A model generated the notes under the pieces. It saw only the letters and a list, made by a program, of their open reading frames with translations. It was not told the DNA's origin and made no database searches. From assembly GCA_030039005.1 (NCBI GenBank), contig JASHQT010000021.1, forward strand, positions 1-7,606: a DNA stretch of 7,606 nucleotides, read 5' to 3'. The position numbers and the translations under genes are program-made. This document shows, one piece after another, positions 1 to 6,442 of the stretch. Position 1 is the first letter of the stretch. Each line of letters opens with the position of its first letter. This stretch comes from Bryobacteraceae bacterium (GTDB lineage: Bacteria > Acidobacteriota > Terriglobia > Bryobacterales > Bryobacteraceae).

Positions 1-1
1 C

Positions 2-1297
2 CGGCGTCCGGTCACCGCTGCGGACGTCGAGCCGCCGATGTCGTTTTACGGGCAGACCCGTCAAAACGGTGGCAGTTTCGACGATGGGATCCGCGCTGGC
101 GTCGCGCGGGTACTTTCCAGCCCTTACTTTTTGTATCGCATTGAGAGAGATCCGCCGGAGGCACGCGCCGGCGTCGCACATCCGGTCACCGATATCGAGC
201 TTGCCTCGCGCTTGTCCTTCTTCCTGTGGAGTAGCATACCCGACGAGAAGCTGCTGGATCTGGCGGCCGCCGGGCGGTTGCGGGCGCCGGGAGAGCTGGA
301 AGCGCAGGTGCGCCGCATGCTGGCGGATGACCGCTCCGACGCCCTGGTCGATAATTTCACCGGGCAGTGGCTGCAGCTCCGCAATCTGGAAGCGAAGGTG
401 GTTCCGGACATCCTGATGTTCCCCAATTTCGACGACAACATCCGCAAAGGATTCCGCACCGAGACCGAGATGTTCTTCGGCTACATTTTGCGTGAAAACC
501 GCAGCGCCCTGGAGCTTCTAAGCGCGGACTACACTTTTGTTGACGAGCGGCTCGCCCGGCATTACGGCATCCAGGGCGTCTACGGCCCCCAATTCCGGCG
601 CGTCAAACTCACCGATCCCAATCGCCGCGGCCTGCTGGGGCAAGGAAGTATCCTCGCGATGACGTCCGTCGCCACCAGAACCTCGCCGGTTTACCGCGGC
701 AAGTATGTGCTCAGCACCTTCCTAAACACGCCCCCGCCTCCTCCACCGCCCAACGTCCCCTCTCTGGACGAAAGCAATAAGGACTCCAAAGCGCCCAAGA
801 CCGTGCGTGCGCAACTGGAATTGCACCGCAAGAACCAGCCGTGTGCGGGTTGCCATCGCGTGATTGATCCGGCCGGGTTTGCGCTTGAGAACTTTAATCC
901 GGTGGGGCAGTGGCGCGATAAAGGAGCCGATGGCGCGCCACTGGATGTCGCGGGCACGCTCGCGGACGGATCCGAGGTCAACGGTCCGGTGGCGCTCCGG
1001 GAGGCCATTCTGAGCCGGCCGGACGCTTTCGTGACCGTCGTCACCGAAAAGATGCTGACGTACGCGCTGGGCCGCGGGCTAGAGCCCGCCGACATGCCTG
1101 TAGTTCGGCACATCGTCAGGAAGGCCGCCCAGAACAATTACCAGCTTTCTTCAGTTATCCTTGGGATAGTGGAAAGTGCGCCATTTCAAATGCGTACGAA
1201 ACTGGAACCGGTGGAGAACGGTAAGGGACCGTCCGAAAGCGTTAAAGTTGCAATATCACATCATGTAGCGGGATCTAACCACAAGGAGCAGCCATGA
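2..1297 (+). CDS. DUF1592/DUF1588/DUF1585 multidomain protein, 5' truncated by window edge
   Basis: The reading frame is open to the left edge, and the residues before the first ATG (nt 38) begin RRPVTAADVE, which is typical DUF1595 (PSD5) sequence. The true start is therefore outside the window and the ATG at 38 is internal. In visible numbering (residue 1 at nt 2) the order is: end of DUF1595 to about 48 (SSPYFLYRIE); DUF1592 (PSD4) about 67-194 (ASRLSFFLWSSIPDE); DUF1588 (PSCyt3) about 208-305, with a seven-proline run (244-250) and CAGCH (281-285) followed by IDPAGFALENF; DUF1585 (PSD2) about 318-395. Full-length relatives usually carry an N-terminal export signal and often a cytochrome-like domain, and run to roughly 700-850 residues, so just over half is visible. 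Such proteins occur in Planctomycetes, Verrucomicrobia and Acidobacteria next to DUF1552 genes, as here. The biochemical role is unknown. CxxCH suggests covalent haem, which is inference. A polar tail of about 30 residues follows DUF1585. The stop overlaps the next start by 4 bp. Confidence 0.93.
   Translation, partial: RRPVTAADVEPPMSFYGQTRQNGGSFDDGIRAGVARVLSSPYFLYRIERDPPEARAGVAHPVTDIELASRLSFFLWSSIPDEKLLDLAAAGRLRAPGELEAQVRRMLADDRSDALVDNFTGQWLQLRNLEAKVVPDILMFPNFDDNIRKGFRTETEMFFGYILRENRSALELLSADYTFVDERLARHYGIQGVYGPQFRRVKLTDPNRRGLLGQGSILAMTSVATRTSPVYRGKYVLSTFLNTPPPPPPPNVPSLDESNKDSKAPKTVRAQLELHRKNQPCAGCHRVIDPAGFALENFNPVGQWRDKGADGAPLDVAGTLADGSEVNGPVALREAILSRPDAFVTVVTEKMLTYALGRGLEPADMPVVRHIVRKAAQNNYQLSSVILGIVESAPFQMRTKLEPVENGKGPSESVKVAISHHVAGSNHKEQP
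1283..1288 (+). promoter_or_regulatory. Ribosome binding site of the DUF1552 gene
   Basis: AAGGAG lies 5 nt before the ATG at 1294, inside the last codons of the upstream gene. This is a near-ideal Shine-Dalgarno sequence. It fixes the DUF1552 start and, with the ATGA stop/start overlap at 1294-1297, supports translational coupling of the two genes. Confidence 0.85.
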
Positions 1298-2616
1298 TCA
1301 TCACGAAGAAGCATCTTTCGCGCCGCACGTTCGTGCGCGGCGCTCTGGGCGCCACGATTGCACTGCCGTTTATGGACGCCATGGTCCCGGCGCTCTCAGC
1401 CGCGCCCAAGACGCCGTTCCGCTTCGGCGCGGTCTACTTCCCTTGTGGCGTGTTTCCCACTACCTGGCATCCCGATGCGGCGGGGAGCGACTTCGCTTTT
1501 AAACCCGTGATGCAGCCGCTGGAGCAGTTCCGGAATCAGCTCGTGACGGTCAGCAAAATGAAAGCGCCGTGGGGCGAATCGGTCCACCTGGGCGCCAGCT
1601 CGGCGTTTCTGAACGGCGTTGGGCCGGCCGTCCGCCGCGACGGGAGGGGCGACTCTTTCGGAAAGATTGAATCGAAAAAGACCGTCGACCAGTTCATCGC
1701 GGATCACGTGGCAGCCGATACACCGCTGCGGTCCATTGAAGTCGGCACCGAGGATATGGGCACCGCCGTCGGGGCCTGCGACGGTTTTGCCTGCACGTTT
1801 TTCAATACACTGGCATGGCGCGACGATGAGAGCCCGCTGCCGGTGGGGATCAATCCACGCGTCACCTTCGAGCGCATGTTCGGCGAAACAGATTCCACCC
1901 AGCGGCGCTCCGCCCGGCTGAAGGAGAAGCAGAGCCTGCTGGACTCGGTGACCGAAGAGACCGCAAAACTGAAGCGCTCGCTGGGAGCGCCCGATCGCGC
2001 CATCCTCGACGAGTATCTCAGCAACATTCGCGACGTGGAGAGCCAACTCCAGCGGATGGAAACTCGTCTCGGCACGATCACCGGCAATCCGGAAGCGCCG
2101 GTTGGCTTGCCGGAAGCGTTCGACGATCACATGACTATCACCTATAACCTGATGCACCTGGCCTATCAGGGCGACATCAGCCGCGTGTTCACGTTCATGA
2201 CCGGTCATGAAGCCAGCGATCGCGCGTACGCGTTCATCGGCATTCCCGAGCAGCATCACACCATCTCGCATCACGGCAACGATCCGGAGAAGCTCGCCAA
2301 GTACGCCAAGATCGCCACGTATCAAATCCAAAAGTTCGCCGATTTCTGCGCCAAGCTGAAGGCTACCAAGGAGGCCGACGGGACGCTGCTCGATCACGCG
2401 GTCCTGTATTGGGGCAGCGGCATGAGCAACGGCAACCAGCATGACCGGAACAATCCGCCGGCGGTGATCGTGGGAGGCGGCTGCGGCGGGATGAAAGGCA
2501 ACCGGCACATCGTCGCACAGGACATGCCGACCGCCAATCTGCTGCTGGCGATGGCGCACATCGGCGGCGTGGAGATCGACAAACTAGGGGCGAGTACAGG
2601 CCGAGCCGATCTTTAG
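1294..2616 (+). CDS. DUF1552 domain-containing protein with twin-arginine signal
   Basis: A 440-residue protein matching the DUF1552 pattern throughout: RFGAVYFPCGVFPTTWHP near residue 43, VHLGASSAFLNG about 98-108, VDQFIADHV 131-139, SIEVGTED 147-154, then a charged helical stretch about 203-258, and near the C-terminus LLDHAVLYWGSGMSNGNQHD (365-384), VIVGGGCGG and LGASTGRADL. The N-terminus reads SRRTFVRG (9-16) followed by a hydrophobic segment and ALSA at 33-36, a twin-arginine signal with likely cleavage after about residue 36. The product is thus probably exported folded through Tat. DUF1552 resembles DUF1501 proteins, which are related to the alkaline-phosphatase/sulfatase fold, but no enzyme activity is established that I know of. 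The start is set by AAGGAG and the 4-bp overlap with the DUF1592-type gene, the family's usual partner. The length is normal and the gene is intact. Its TAG overlaps the stop of the convergent AraC-type gene. Confidence 0.93.
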   Translation: MIITKKHLSRRTFVRGALGATIALPFMDAMVPALSAAPKTPFRFGAVYFPCGVFPTTWHPDAAGSDFAFKPVMQPLEQFRNQLVTVSKMKAPWGESVHLGASSAFLNGVGPAVRRDGRGDSFGKIESKKTVDQFIADHVAADTPLRSIEVGTEDMGTAVGACDGFACTFFNTLAWRDDESPLPVGINPRVTFERMFGETDSTQRRSARLKEKQSLLDSVTEETAKLKRSLGAPDRAILDEYLSNIRDVESQLQRMETRLGTITGNPEAPVGLPEAFDDHMTITYNLMHLAYQGDISRVFTFMTGHEASDRAYAFIGIPEQHHTISHHGNDPEKLAKYAKIATYQIQKFADFCAKLKATKEADGTLLDHAVLYWGSGMSNGNQHDRNNPPAVIVGGGCGGMKGNRHIVAQDMPTANLLLAMAHIGGVEIDKLGASTGRADL

Positions 2617-3512
2617 TTCGTCGAGGCGAGTTGCTGAAGGGCGTTGGTGAAGGGATGAAACGGCCGCTGTCGCGCGATGGCCTCCGGAGTCATGCCCGAG
2701 AATTCGCGGAATTCCGCGATCATGTGGGACTGATCGAAGTACCCGAAAGCCGCCGCGGTATCCGCCCAGCCAGAGCCGGAGTGCGGTGAGCCCAGCGCCT
2801 TGCGGAAGCGGCACAGCCGCAGGTAAAGCTTCGGGCTTAGTCCGAGTTGCCGGACAAAGACGCGTCCAAGAAATTGGCGTGAAACTCCGGTCGATTCAGC
2901 CATGGATCGGACCGTCATCTGTCCGCCGTGCTGCCTTGCCAATTGAGCCACCCGGGCCGAAATGGCGACAGGATGAGGCTTCAACCGCCGGATGAGCGCT
3001 GATTCGAGAACCGGGATGCGCGCGTAGTCATGCTCGCAGCCGGCCAGCTCGCCTTCAATCCGCGCGGCTTCCGTCCACAACAAATCGAGCCCAAAAACAC
3101 GCTCCGCAATTTCTCGTCCCGGCACGCCCAAGAAAAATGAGGCGTACTCGGGAAACAGATAGGCGCCAACCTGCCGCAGGCGCTGACCAGGAAACGAACT
3201 GTGAAAAGCCGTCATCGATCCGATGACGTGCGCGGATGCCTGGCGCGGTTGCCATAACCCATCGATGCGGTAACCTTCCCCGAAGCAGAACACAATCGAC
3301 ACGCCCGCATCTGCAAACATGGCCGACCAGGAGGATTGCCCCGCGGCAGTCACAATCTCCCGATTCACACCGGTGGGCGCCGCGTCATCGGAAAGGTCCT
3401 GTGCAAACGTGAAGAGCGCCTTCACGTAGGGCCGAAGAACCGGGCAAGGCTGGTATTCGCGGTAACGCGCGCGGCGCATGGTCTGGTTAGCGCAGAGGCC
3501 GTCCGTTTCCAT
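2613..3512 (-). CDS. AraC-family transcriptional regulator
   Basis: From the ATG at 3512 this encodes 299 residues. The C-terminal third is an AraC/XylS DNA-binding domain (about 183-286). Its first helix-turn-helix contains MTVRSMAESTGVSRQFLGRVF, and the second has the family signature FGYFDQSHMIAEFREFSGMTP. The N-terminal part, starting YREYQPCPVLRPYV, resembles the AraC-type N-terminal domain often called DUF6597, presumably the ligand-sensing or dimerisation part. The frame stays open to an ATG at 3599, but that start would overlap the divergent SnoaL-like gene by 46 bp and adds residues with no family resemblance. I prefer 3512 because AGGAG precedes it, although the spacer is only 2 nt. 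The ATG at 3479 puts the start closer to YREY, as many relatives have it, but lacks a Shine-Dalgarno. The regulator probably acts on the divergent gene and perhaps itself; this is inferred from position only. Confidence 0.9.
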   Translation of the reverse strand: METDGLCANQTMRRARYREYQPCPVLRPYVKALFTFAQDLSDDAAPTGVNREIVTAAGQSSWSAMFADAGVSIVFCFGEGYRIDGLWQPRQASAHVIGSMTAFHSSFPGQRLRQVGAYLFPEYASFFLGVPGREIAERVFGLDLLWTEAARIEGELAGCEHDYARIPVLESALIRRLKPHPVAISARVAQLARQHGGQMTVRSMAESTGVSRQFLGRVFVRQLGLSPKLYLRLCRFRKALGSPHSGSGWADTAAAFGYFDQSHMIAEFREFSGMTPEAIARQRPFHPFTNALQQLASTN

Positions 3513-3553
3513 TTCTCCTATCGTCCCGCATCCTGGGCCCTTAAGATGGGGCC
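3513..3553. promoter_or_regulatory. Divergent intergenic region between AraC-type and SnoaL-like genes
   Basis: These 41 bp separate the preferred AraC-type start (3512) from the SnoaL-like start (3554). They hold a short inverted repeat, GGCCC (3536-3540) and GGGCC (3549-3553) around TTAAGATG, whose right arm abuts the SnoaL-like ATG. The arms are only 5 bp and GC-rich, so chance is quite possible. A shared operator or a hairpin limiting translation are alternatives. No convincing sigma-70 pair is visible in the plus direction, so the SnoaL-like promoter may lie inside the AraC coding region. Confidence 0.35.
3515..3519 (-). promoter_or_regulatory. Possible ribosome binding site of the AraC-type gene
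   Basis: On the minus strand AGGAG is followed by AA and the ATG at 3512. The match to the anti-Shine-Dalgarno is good but the 2-nt spacing is shorter than usual. It is the only such motif near the candidate starts (3599, 3512, 3479), so it tips the choice to 3512 without settling it. Confidence 0.45.
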
Positions 3554-3570
3554 ATGAATTCAACTGCCAA
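3541..3570 (-). promoter_or_regulatory. Weak candidate promoter for the AraC-type gene
   Basis: Reading the minus strand, TTGGCA (3570-3565, 5 of 6 to TTGACA) is followed after 18 nt by TCTTAA (3546-3541, only 3 of 6 to TATAAT). This would start transcription about 20 nt before the ATG at 3512. The -35 part would lie within the first codons of the divergent gene. The -10 is poor and acidobacterial promoters are little characterised, so this is tentative. Confidence 0.18.
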
Positions 3571-3949
3571 CAAAATTCTGGCGCTGGAGCGGGCGGCACT
3601 CGATCGCTGGGGAAACGGCGACCCCGACGGCGCGTTGGAACTCGCCGCGCCCGACGTTTCCTACATCGACCCCATGCTGGAAAGGCCGCTCGAAAACCGC
3701 ACCGAGCTGAAGGCGCTTTACGACCAAATTCGCGGCAAGATCAGGATTGACTGGAGCGAGATCGTGAACGCTCGCGTGCAAGAAGTCAATGATGTCGCTG
3801 TGCTGTCCTTTCAGTTCTTCAGCCGCGGGAGCGAAGGATCCGCGAGGTGGAATGTGACTGAGGTGTACCGGAATTTTCCAGAGGGTTGGCGTATTATTCA
3901 TTCGCACTTCTCGTACGTGCAGCCGAAGCTGGCGCCTAACGCGTTTTAG
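3554..3949 (+). CDS. SnoaL/NTF2-like small protein (nuclear transport factor 2 family)
   Basis: A 131-residue protein without signal peptide or membrane segment, so probably cytoplasmic. The layout fits the NTF2-like/SnoaL (DUF4440-type) cone fold: an N-terminal helix with ERAALDRWGNGDPDGALELAAPDVSYIDP (about 12-40), a middle helix ELKALYDQIR (51-60), and C-terminal strands VAVLSFQFFSRG, ARWNVTEVYRNFPEGWRIIHSHFSYVQP (97-124). The length is typical. Members include polyketide cyclases, isomerases, dehydratases and many binding proteins; the residues visible here do not point to one reaction, so the substrate is unknown. The start is firm because an in-frame TAA lies at 3542-3544 and no other ATG fits, but the Shine-Dalgarno is weak (GGGG 2 nt upstream). 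It is divergent from the AraC-type regulator, its most likely controller, and converges on the cytochrome gene 14 bp away. Confidence 0.87.
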   Translation: MNSTANKILALERAALDRWGNGDPDGALELAAPDVSYIDPMLERPLENRTELKALYDQIRGKIRIDWSEIVNARVQEVNDVAVLSFQFFSRGSEGSARWNVTEVYRNFPEGWRIIHSHFSYVQPKLAPNAF

Positions 3950-3963
3950 GGACATGTCATGGC

Positions 3964-4686
3964 TTAAGGACACTTCGGAGCCACGCGGGTTACCGCCGTT
4001 ACGTTAATGCCGTCCGCGCCTCCGGCGCCGATCAGCAGCCCGGTTACCGCAACCCGCGCACCAGATAACGGATCCAGGCGCGTCACTACGAACTTAAGCG
4101 CGATGGTACGGCTGCCGAGGGGTCTTGCGGCGTCGTCGACGCCCGGCGCAACACTCTCTGCCCGCTCCGGGTTTGTCGCTCTCGTGACCACCCAGTCCGC
4201 TTCGCTGCGAGCCAGACACCCGACTACGCGAGCCAGTGCATCCGCCGGGAGCTCGGTATTTCCATCCTTCGGCACAATCTGCACTTCGGCAATGTTATCG
4301 CGTCGCAGTTCGATGTTCCCCGCCGGAAAGCCATTGGATTTGAGCATGAGCGCCACGATATCGCGGTAGGTGGATTCGTTGAGCGATCCGGGTGCCCCGT
4401 TCGGCATGTTGGCGCTGACGTAGGCGAGCAGATCGCCCACGGACTTTTGCTGAAAGCTCTTCCAGAACGGATCACCCACCAGCGGCGCCTTGCCTTCCGC
4501 GGCGAGCGTGTGACAACCCGAGCAGCTTGGACCGAAGGCCGTTGCGCCGCGATTGGCTTGCGCCTCCGTGTACACACCGTCCCAGACGGTCCGGGGCGGG
4601 GAAGCGGTCTGAGCCACGAGACTCGCTGTGGAAGATGCGAGGAACAAGACGCTCGCCACCGAGCGCCGGTGAGAGAGGCTCAGCAT
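3964..4686 (-). CDS. Exported single-haem cytochrome c with extra C-terminal domain
   Basis: From the ATG at 4686 the protein has 240 residues. The N-terminus, with HRR followed by a hydrophobic stretch ending near SLVAQ (about residue 26), is a Sec signal peptide. VWDGVYTEAQANRGATAFGPSCSGCH then carries the haem motif CSGCH (55-59). NMPNGAPGSL places a likely distal haem ligand Met at about 94, followed by the closing helix YRDIVALMLKSNGFP, so a complete class I cytochrome c fold spans about 35-120. Beyond it lie about 110 further residues: VVGCLARSEADWVVTRATNPER, then VAVTGLLIG, INVTAVTRVAPKC. The cysteines at 157 and 239 could form a disulfide. The role is probably periplasmic electron transfer; the partner is unknown. 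An in-frame TTG at 4695 would add three residues (MRK); neither start has a clear Shine-Dalgarno. It follows the upstream gene's stop by about 20 bp on the same strand, so the two are likely cotranscribed. Confidence 0.9.
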   Translation of the reverse strand: MLSLSHRRSVASVLFLASSTASLVAQTASPPRTVWDGVYTEAQANRGATAFGPSCSGCHTLAAEGKAPLVGDPFWKSFQQKSVGDLLAYVSANMPNGAPGSLNESTYRDIVALMLKSNGFPAGNIELRRDNIAEVQIVPKDGNTELPADALARVVGCLARSEADWVVTRATNPERAESVAPGVDDAARPLGSRTIALKFVVTRLDPLSGARVAVTGLLIGAGGADGINVTAVTRVAPKCP

Positions 4687-4705
4687 TTTTCGCAATCGCG
4701 TTTTA

Positions 4706-6442
4706 TTATTGTGACATCAAGCCCAGGCTCGCGCTATCGGTGACCCGCAGCTTGAGGTCGAGCCGATCGCCGGAATCGACATGAACGGGCTGGGCGGCGG
4801 CGGACAATTTCGCGGCCACCTTGGGCTCGCGATAGGCCACCTCGTCCCCTTCGGTCAAGGCAATGAGGAAGTAATCACCGGCGGGAATGGCCGCGAGGCG
4901 AAACGATCCGTCCGAATCGGTCTGATCCCTGCGATAAGCCCAGCGTGCGGCTGGATTCTCTGGGATCAGCAGCACAAAGGCTCCCACCTGGGGCGCGCCG
5001 TCCTTGTCTACGATCCCTGCGATTGCCGAGGCGGCTTTGGTCAAAGCCAAATCGCGGTGGATGGTTGCGCCCGCCGTAATGTCCAGGCTCAGAGGCAAGT
5101 GCTGACCGTCCGGACTCACAAGGTAAGTAGCCACCAAATCGGAGAAACCCGCCAATTCATAGCGGCCCGGCAGAAGGCGGCTCAATGAAAAATTCCCTTC
5201 TAGGTCGGTCTGAACTCGAACGAGATGCCCCTCATCATTGCGAAGCGTGACGAAGAAGCTGCTCCCGCCTGGAGGACGTTCCCCTTCGAAAACCACCTTT
5301 CCCGCAAGTGCGCCCATGGAGGCGGGCTTCAAAACCACGTCCGTGTCGGACGATCCTACCTCGATCTCCTGGCGAGCCTGCCAACTGGACGCGCCCGCGC
5401 CCACGTCGGACGCGGACATGATTTCGTACGATCCGGCAGGCACGTTCTTGAACTCGAATTTTCCTTCCTTGGAAACCGTGGCCTGGAGGAAGAGGACGTA
5501 CTGATCATAGGTTTTCTTGAGCAAGTTTACGCGACCGCCGGCGATGGGGCCGGACCAATCGACAATTCCGCGGATGGATACCGCCTTGGTGAGCGGCAGC
5601 GTGATGGAAGCCTGGGCTTCACCACCGGCATTCAGGTGAACCAGCGACGCCTCTTCGATGCTCTGTGCGCGCGGAAAGAACGTGGTCATCAGCGCAGTGC
5701 CGCGGGAGTTGGGATCGGGCGAAAATTGTGGCGCGGCCTCCGCCTGAACTTGCCCCGCGTCCGGACTCTGCGCGGCGTCCGCTGGTTCCTGCGCGCCGTC
5801 CGGCGAATCCTGCCTTGAAGCTACAACCACCGGCGCGGAGCGCGCCGACTCCTGAATCTGCTCCATCTGGAGTAGCGAATCCGCAAACCAGGGGCGGCCC
5901 ATTGCGCATACGTAGTAGTCACCCTCAAGAAGGTTAGCCAGGCGGAATCGGCCTGCGGCGTTCGCCCGGGCTTGCCCGCGCAGCACAACTTTTCGCTGGC
6001 CGTCCACTATCATGGATTGAAAGACAGTGACCAAAGCGTTGCCTACGGCCTCCGAGTCATCGTCTTGAATCTGTCCGAAGATGGCGGCGCCGCGCTTGGC
6101 GGCAAATACGATGTGGGTGGTGTCCTGATCGTCGCGAACCGCGATGGCGCTCGACAAACCTGTAAATGTGGGAGAACGGTAAGACTGCACCGGGTATCCC
6201 GCCTTGCTGACCTGCAGCGTGTACTTCCCGGGCCGGGCGACCTCGAACGTAAAGCGGCCATCCTGTTTTGTCACCAATTCGGTTCCGGTAGTGCGAGCGG
6301 TTGTTGGCGCCAGCACTACACGTACGTTGGCTAGGGGTTTCTGCGACTGCGAATCCACCACCACGCCGCTGACGCGGTAGTCGCCGGCGAGGAGCGGGAA
6401 GGCCGCAAGCGCGAGCGCCAGGCATCGGACGTGCGGCATCAT
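4706..6442 (-). CDS. Secreted carboxypeptidase-regulatory-like multidomain protein
   Basis: A 578-residue protein with a Sec signal peptide (hydrophobic LALALAAFPLLAG, 8-20, no lipobox Cys, cleavage near 20). It contains about five carboxypeptidase-regulatory-like beta-sandwich repeats (CarboxypepD_reg type). Each follows the pattern G-x-V, then DG-F-F, then PG-Y: about 22-82 (VSGVVVDSQSQKPLANV, DGRFTFEVARPGKYTLQV), 118-180 (GRFRLANLLEGDYYV), 287-345 (GKFEFKNVPAGSYEI), 376-435 (GNFSLSRLLPGRYELAGF) and 471-530 (GSFRLAAIPAGDYFLIAL). Repeats 2 and 3 are separated by a linker rich in Ala, Gln, Asp, Glu and Pro (197-240). No peptidase or TonB-receptor barrel is present, so this is a non-enzymatic surface or periplasmic protein, perhaps binding carbohydrate or protein; that is inference. 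The ATG at 6442 overlaps the upstream stop as ATGA, and CGGAG precedes it by 5 nt. The cytochrome gene follows closely. Confidence 0.88.
   Translation of the reverse strand: MMPHVRCLALALAAFPLLAGDYRVSGVVVDSQSQKPLANVRVVLAPTTARTTGTELVTKQDGRFTFEVARPGKYTLQVSKAGYPVQSYRSPTFTGLSSAIAVRDDQDTTHIVFAAKRGAAIFGQIQDDDSEAVGNALVTVFQSMIVDGQRKVVLRGQARANAAGRFRLANLLEGDYYVCAMGRPWFADSLLQMEQIQESARSAPVVVASRQDSPDGAQEPADAAQSPDAGQVQAEAAPQFSPDPNSRGTALMTTFFPRAQSIEEASLVHLNAGGEAQASITLPLTKAVSIRGIVDWSGPIAGGRVNLLKKTYDQYVLFLQATVSKEGKFEFKNVPAGSYEIMSASDVGAGASSWQARQEIEVGSSDTDVVLKPASMGALAGKVVFEGERPPGGSSFFVTLRNDEGHLVRVQTDLEGNFSLSRLLPGRYELAGFSDLVATYLVSPDGQHLPLSLDITAGATIHRDLALTKAASAIAGIVDKDGAPQVGAFVLLIPENPAARWAYRRDQTDSDGSFRLAAIPAGDYFLIALTEGDEVAYREPKVAAKLSAAAQPVHVDSGDRLDLKLRVTDSASLGLMSQ

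Noticed and set aside
731..751. Run of seven proline codons
   Set aside because: It looks like simple-sequence expansion, but a proline run at this point is usual in DUF1588 proteins, so it is a family feature. The codons are mixed rather than a pure repeat.
1213..1225. 13-base match GGAGAACGGTAAG also found at 6171-6183
   Set aside because: One shared 13-mer is about what chance gives in a window of this size. It sits in unrelated coding sequences and does not extend.
38..1297. ATG at 38 as the real start of the DUF1592-type gene
   Set aside because: The frame is open to the window edge and the upstream residues RRPVTAADVE belong to the DUF1595 domain, so the gene begins outside the window.
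1396..2559. 387-codon open frame on the minus strand opposite the DUF1552 gene
   Set aside because: The protein is His/Arg/Ala-rich with no recognisable domain, and the plus-strand gene matches its family along the whole length. Long antisense frames are common in GC-rich coding DNA.
2699..2717. Short direct repeat AATTCGCGG/AATTCCGCG
   Set aside because: It encodes part of the conserved FREFSG of the AraC domain, so protein constraint explains it.
3950..3963. Palindrome GACATGTC between the SnoaL-like and cytochrome stops as a terminator
   Set aside because: It is only 8 bp with no loop and no T-run, and the gap is 14 bp, so it cannot be called a terminator.
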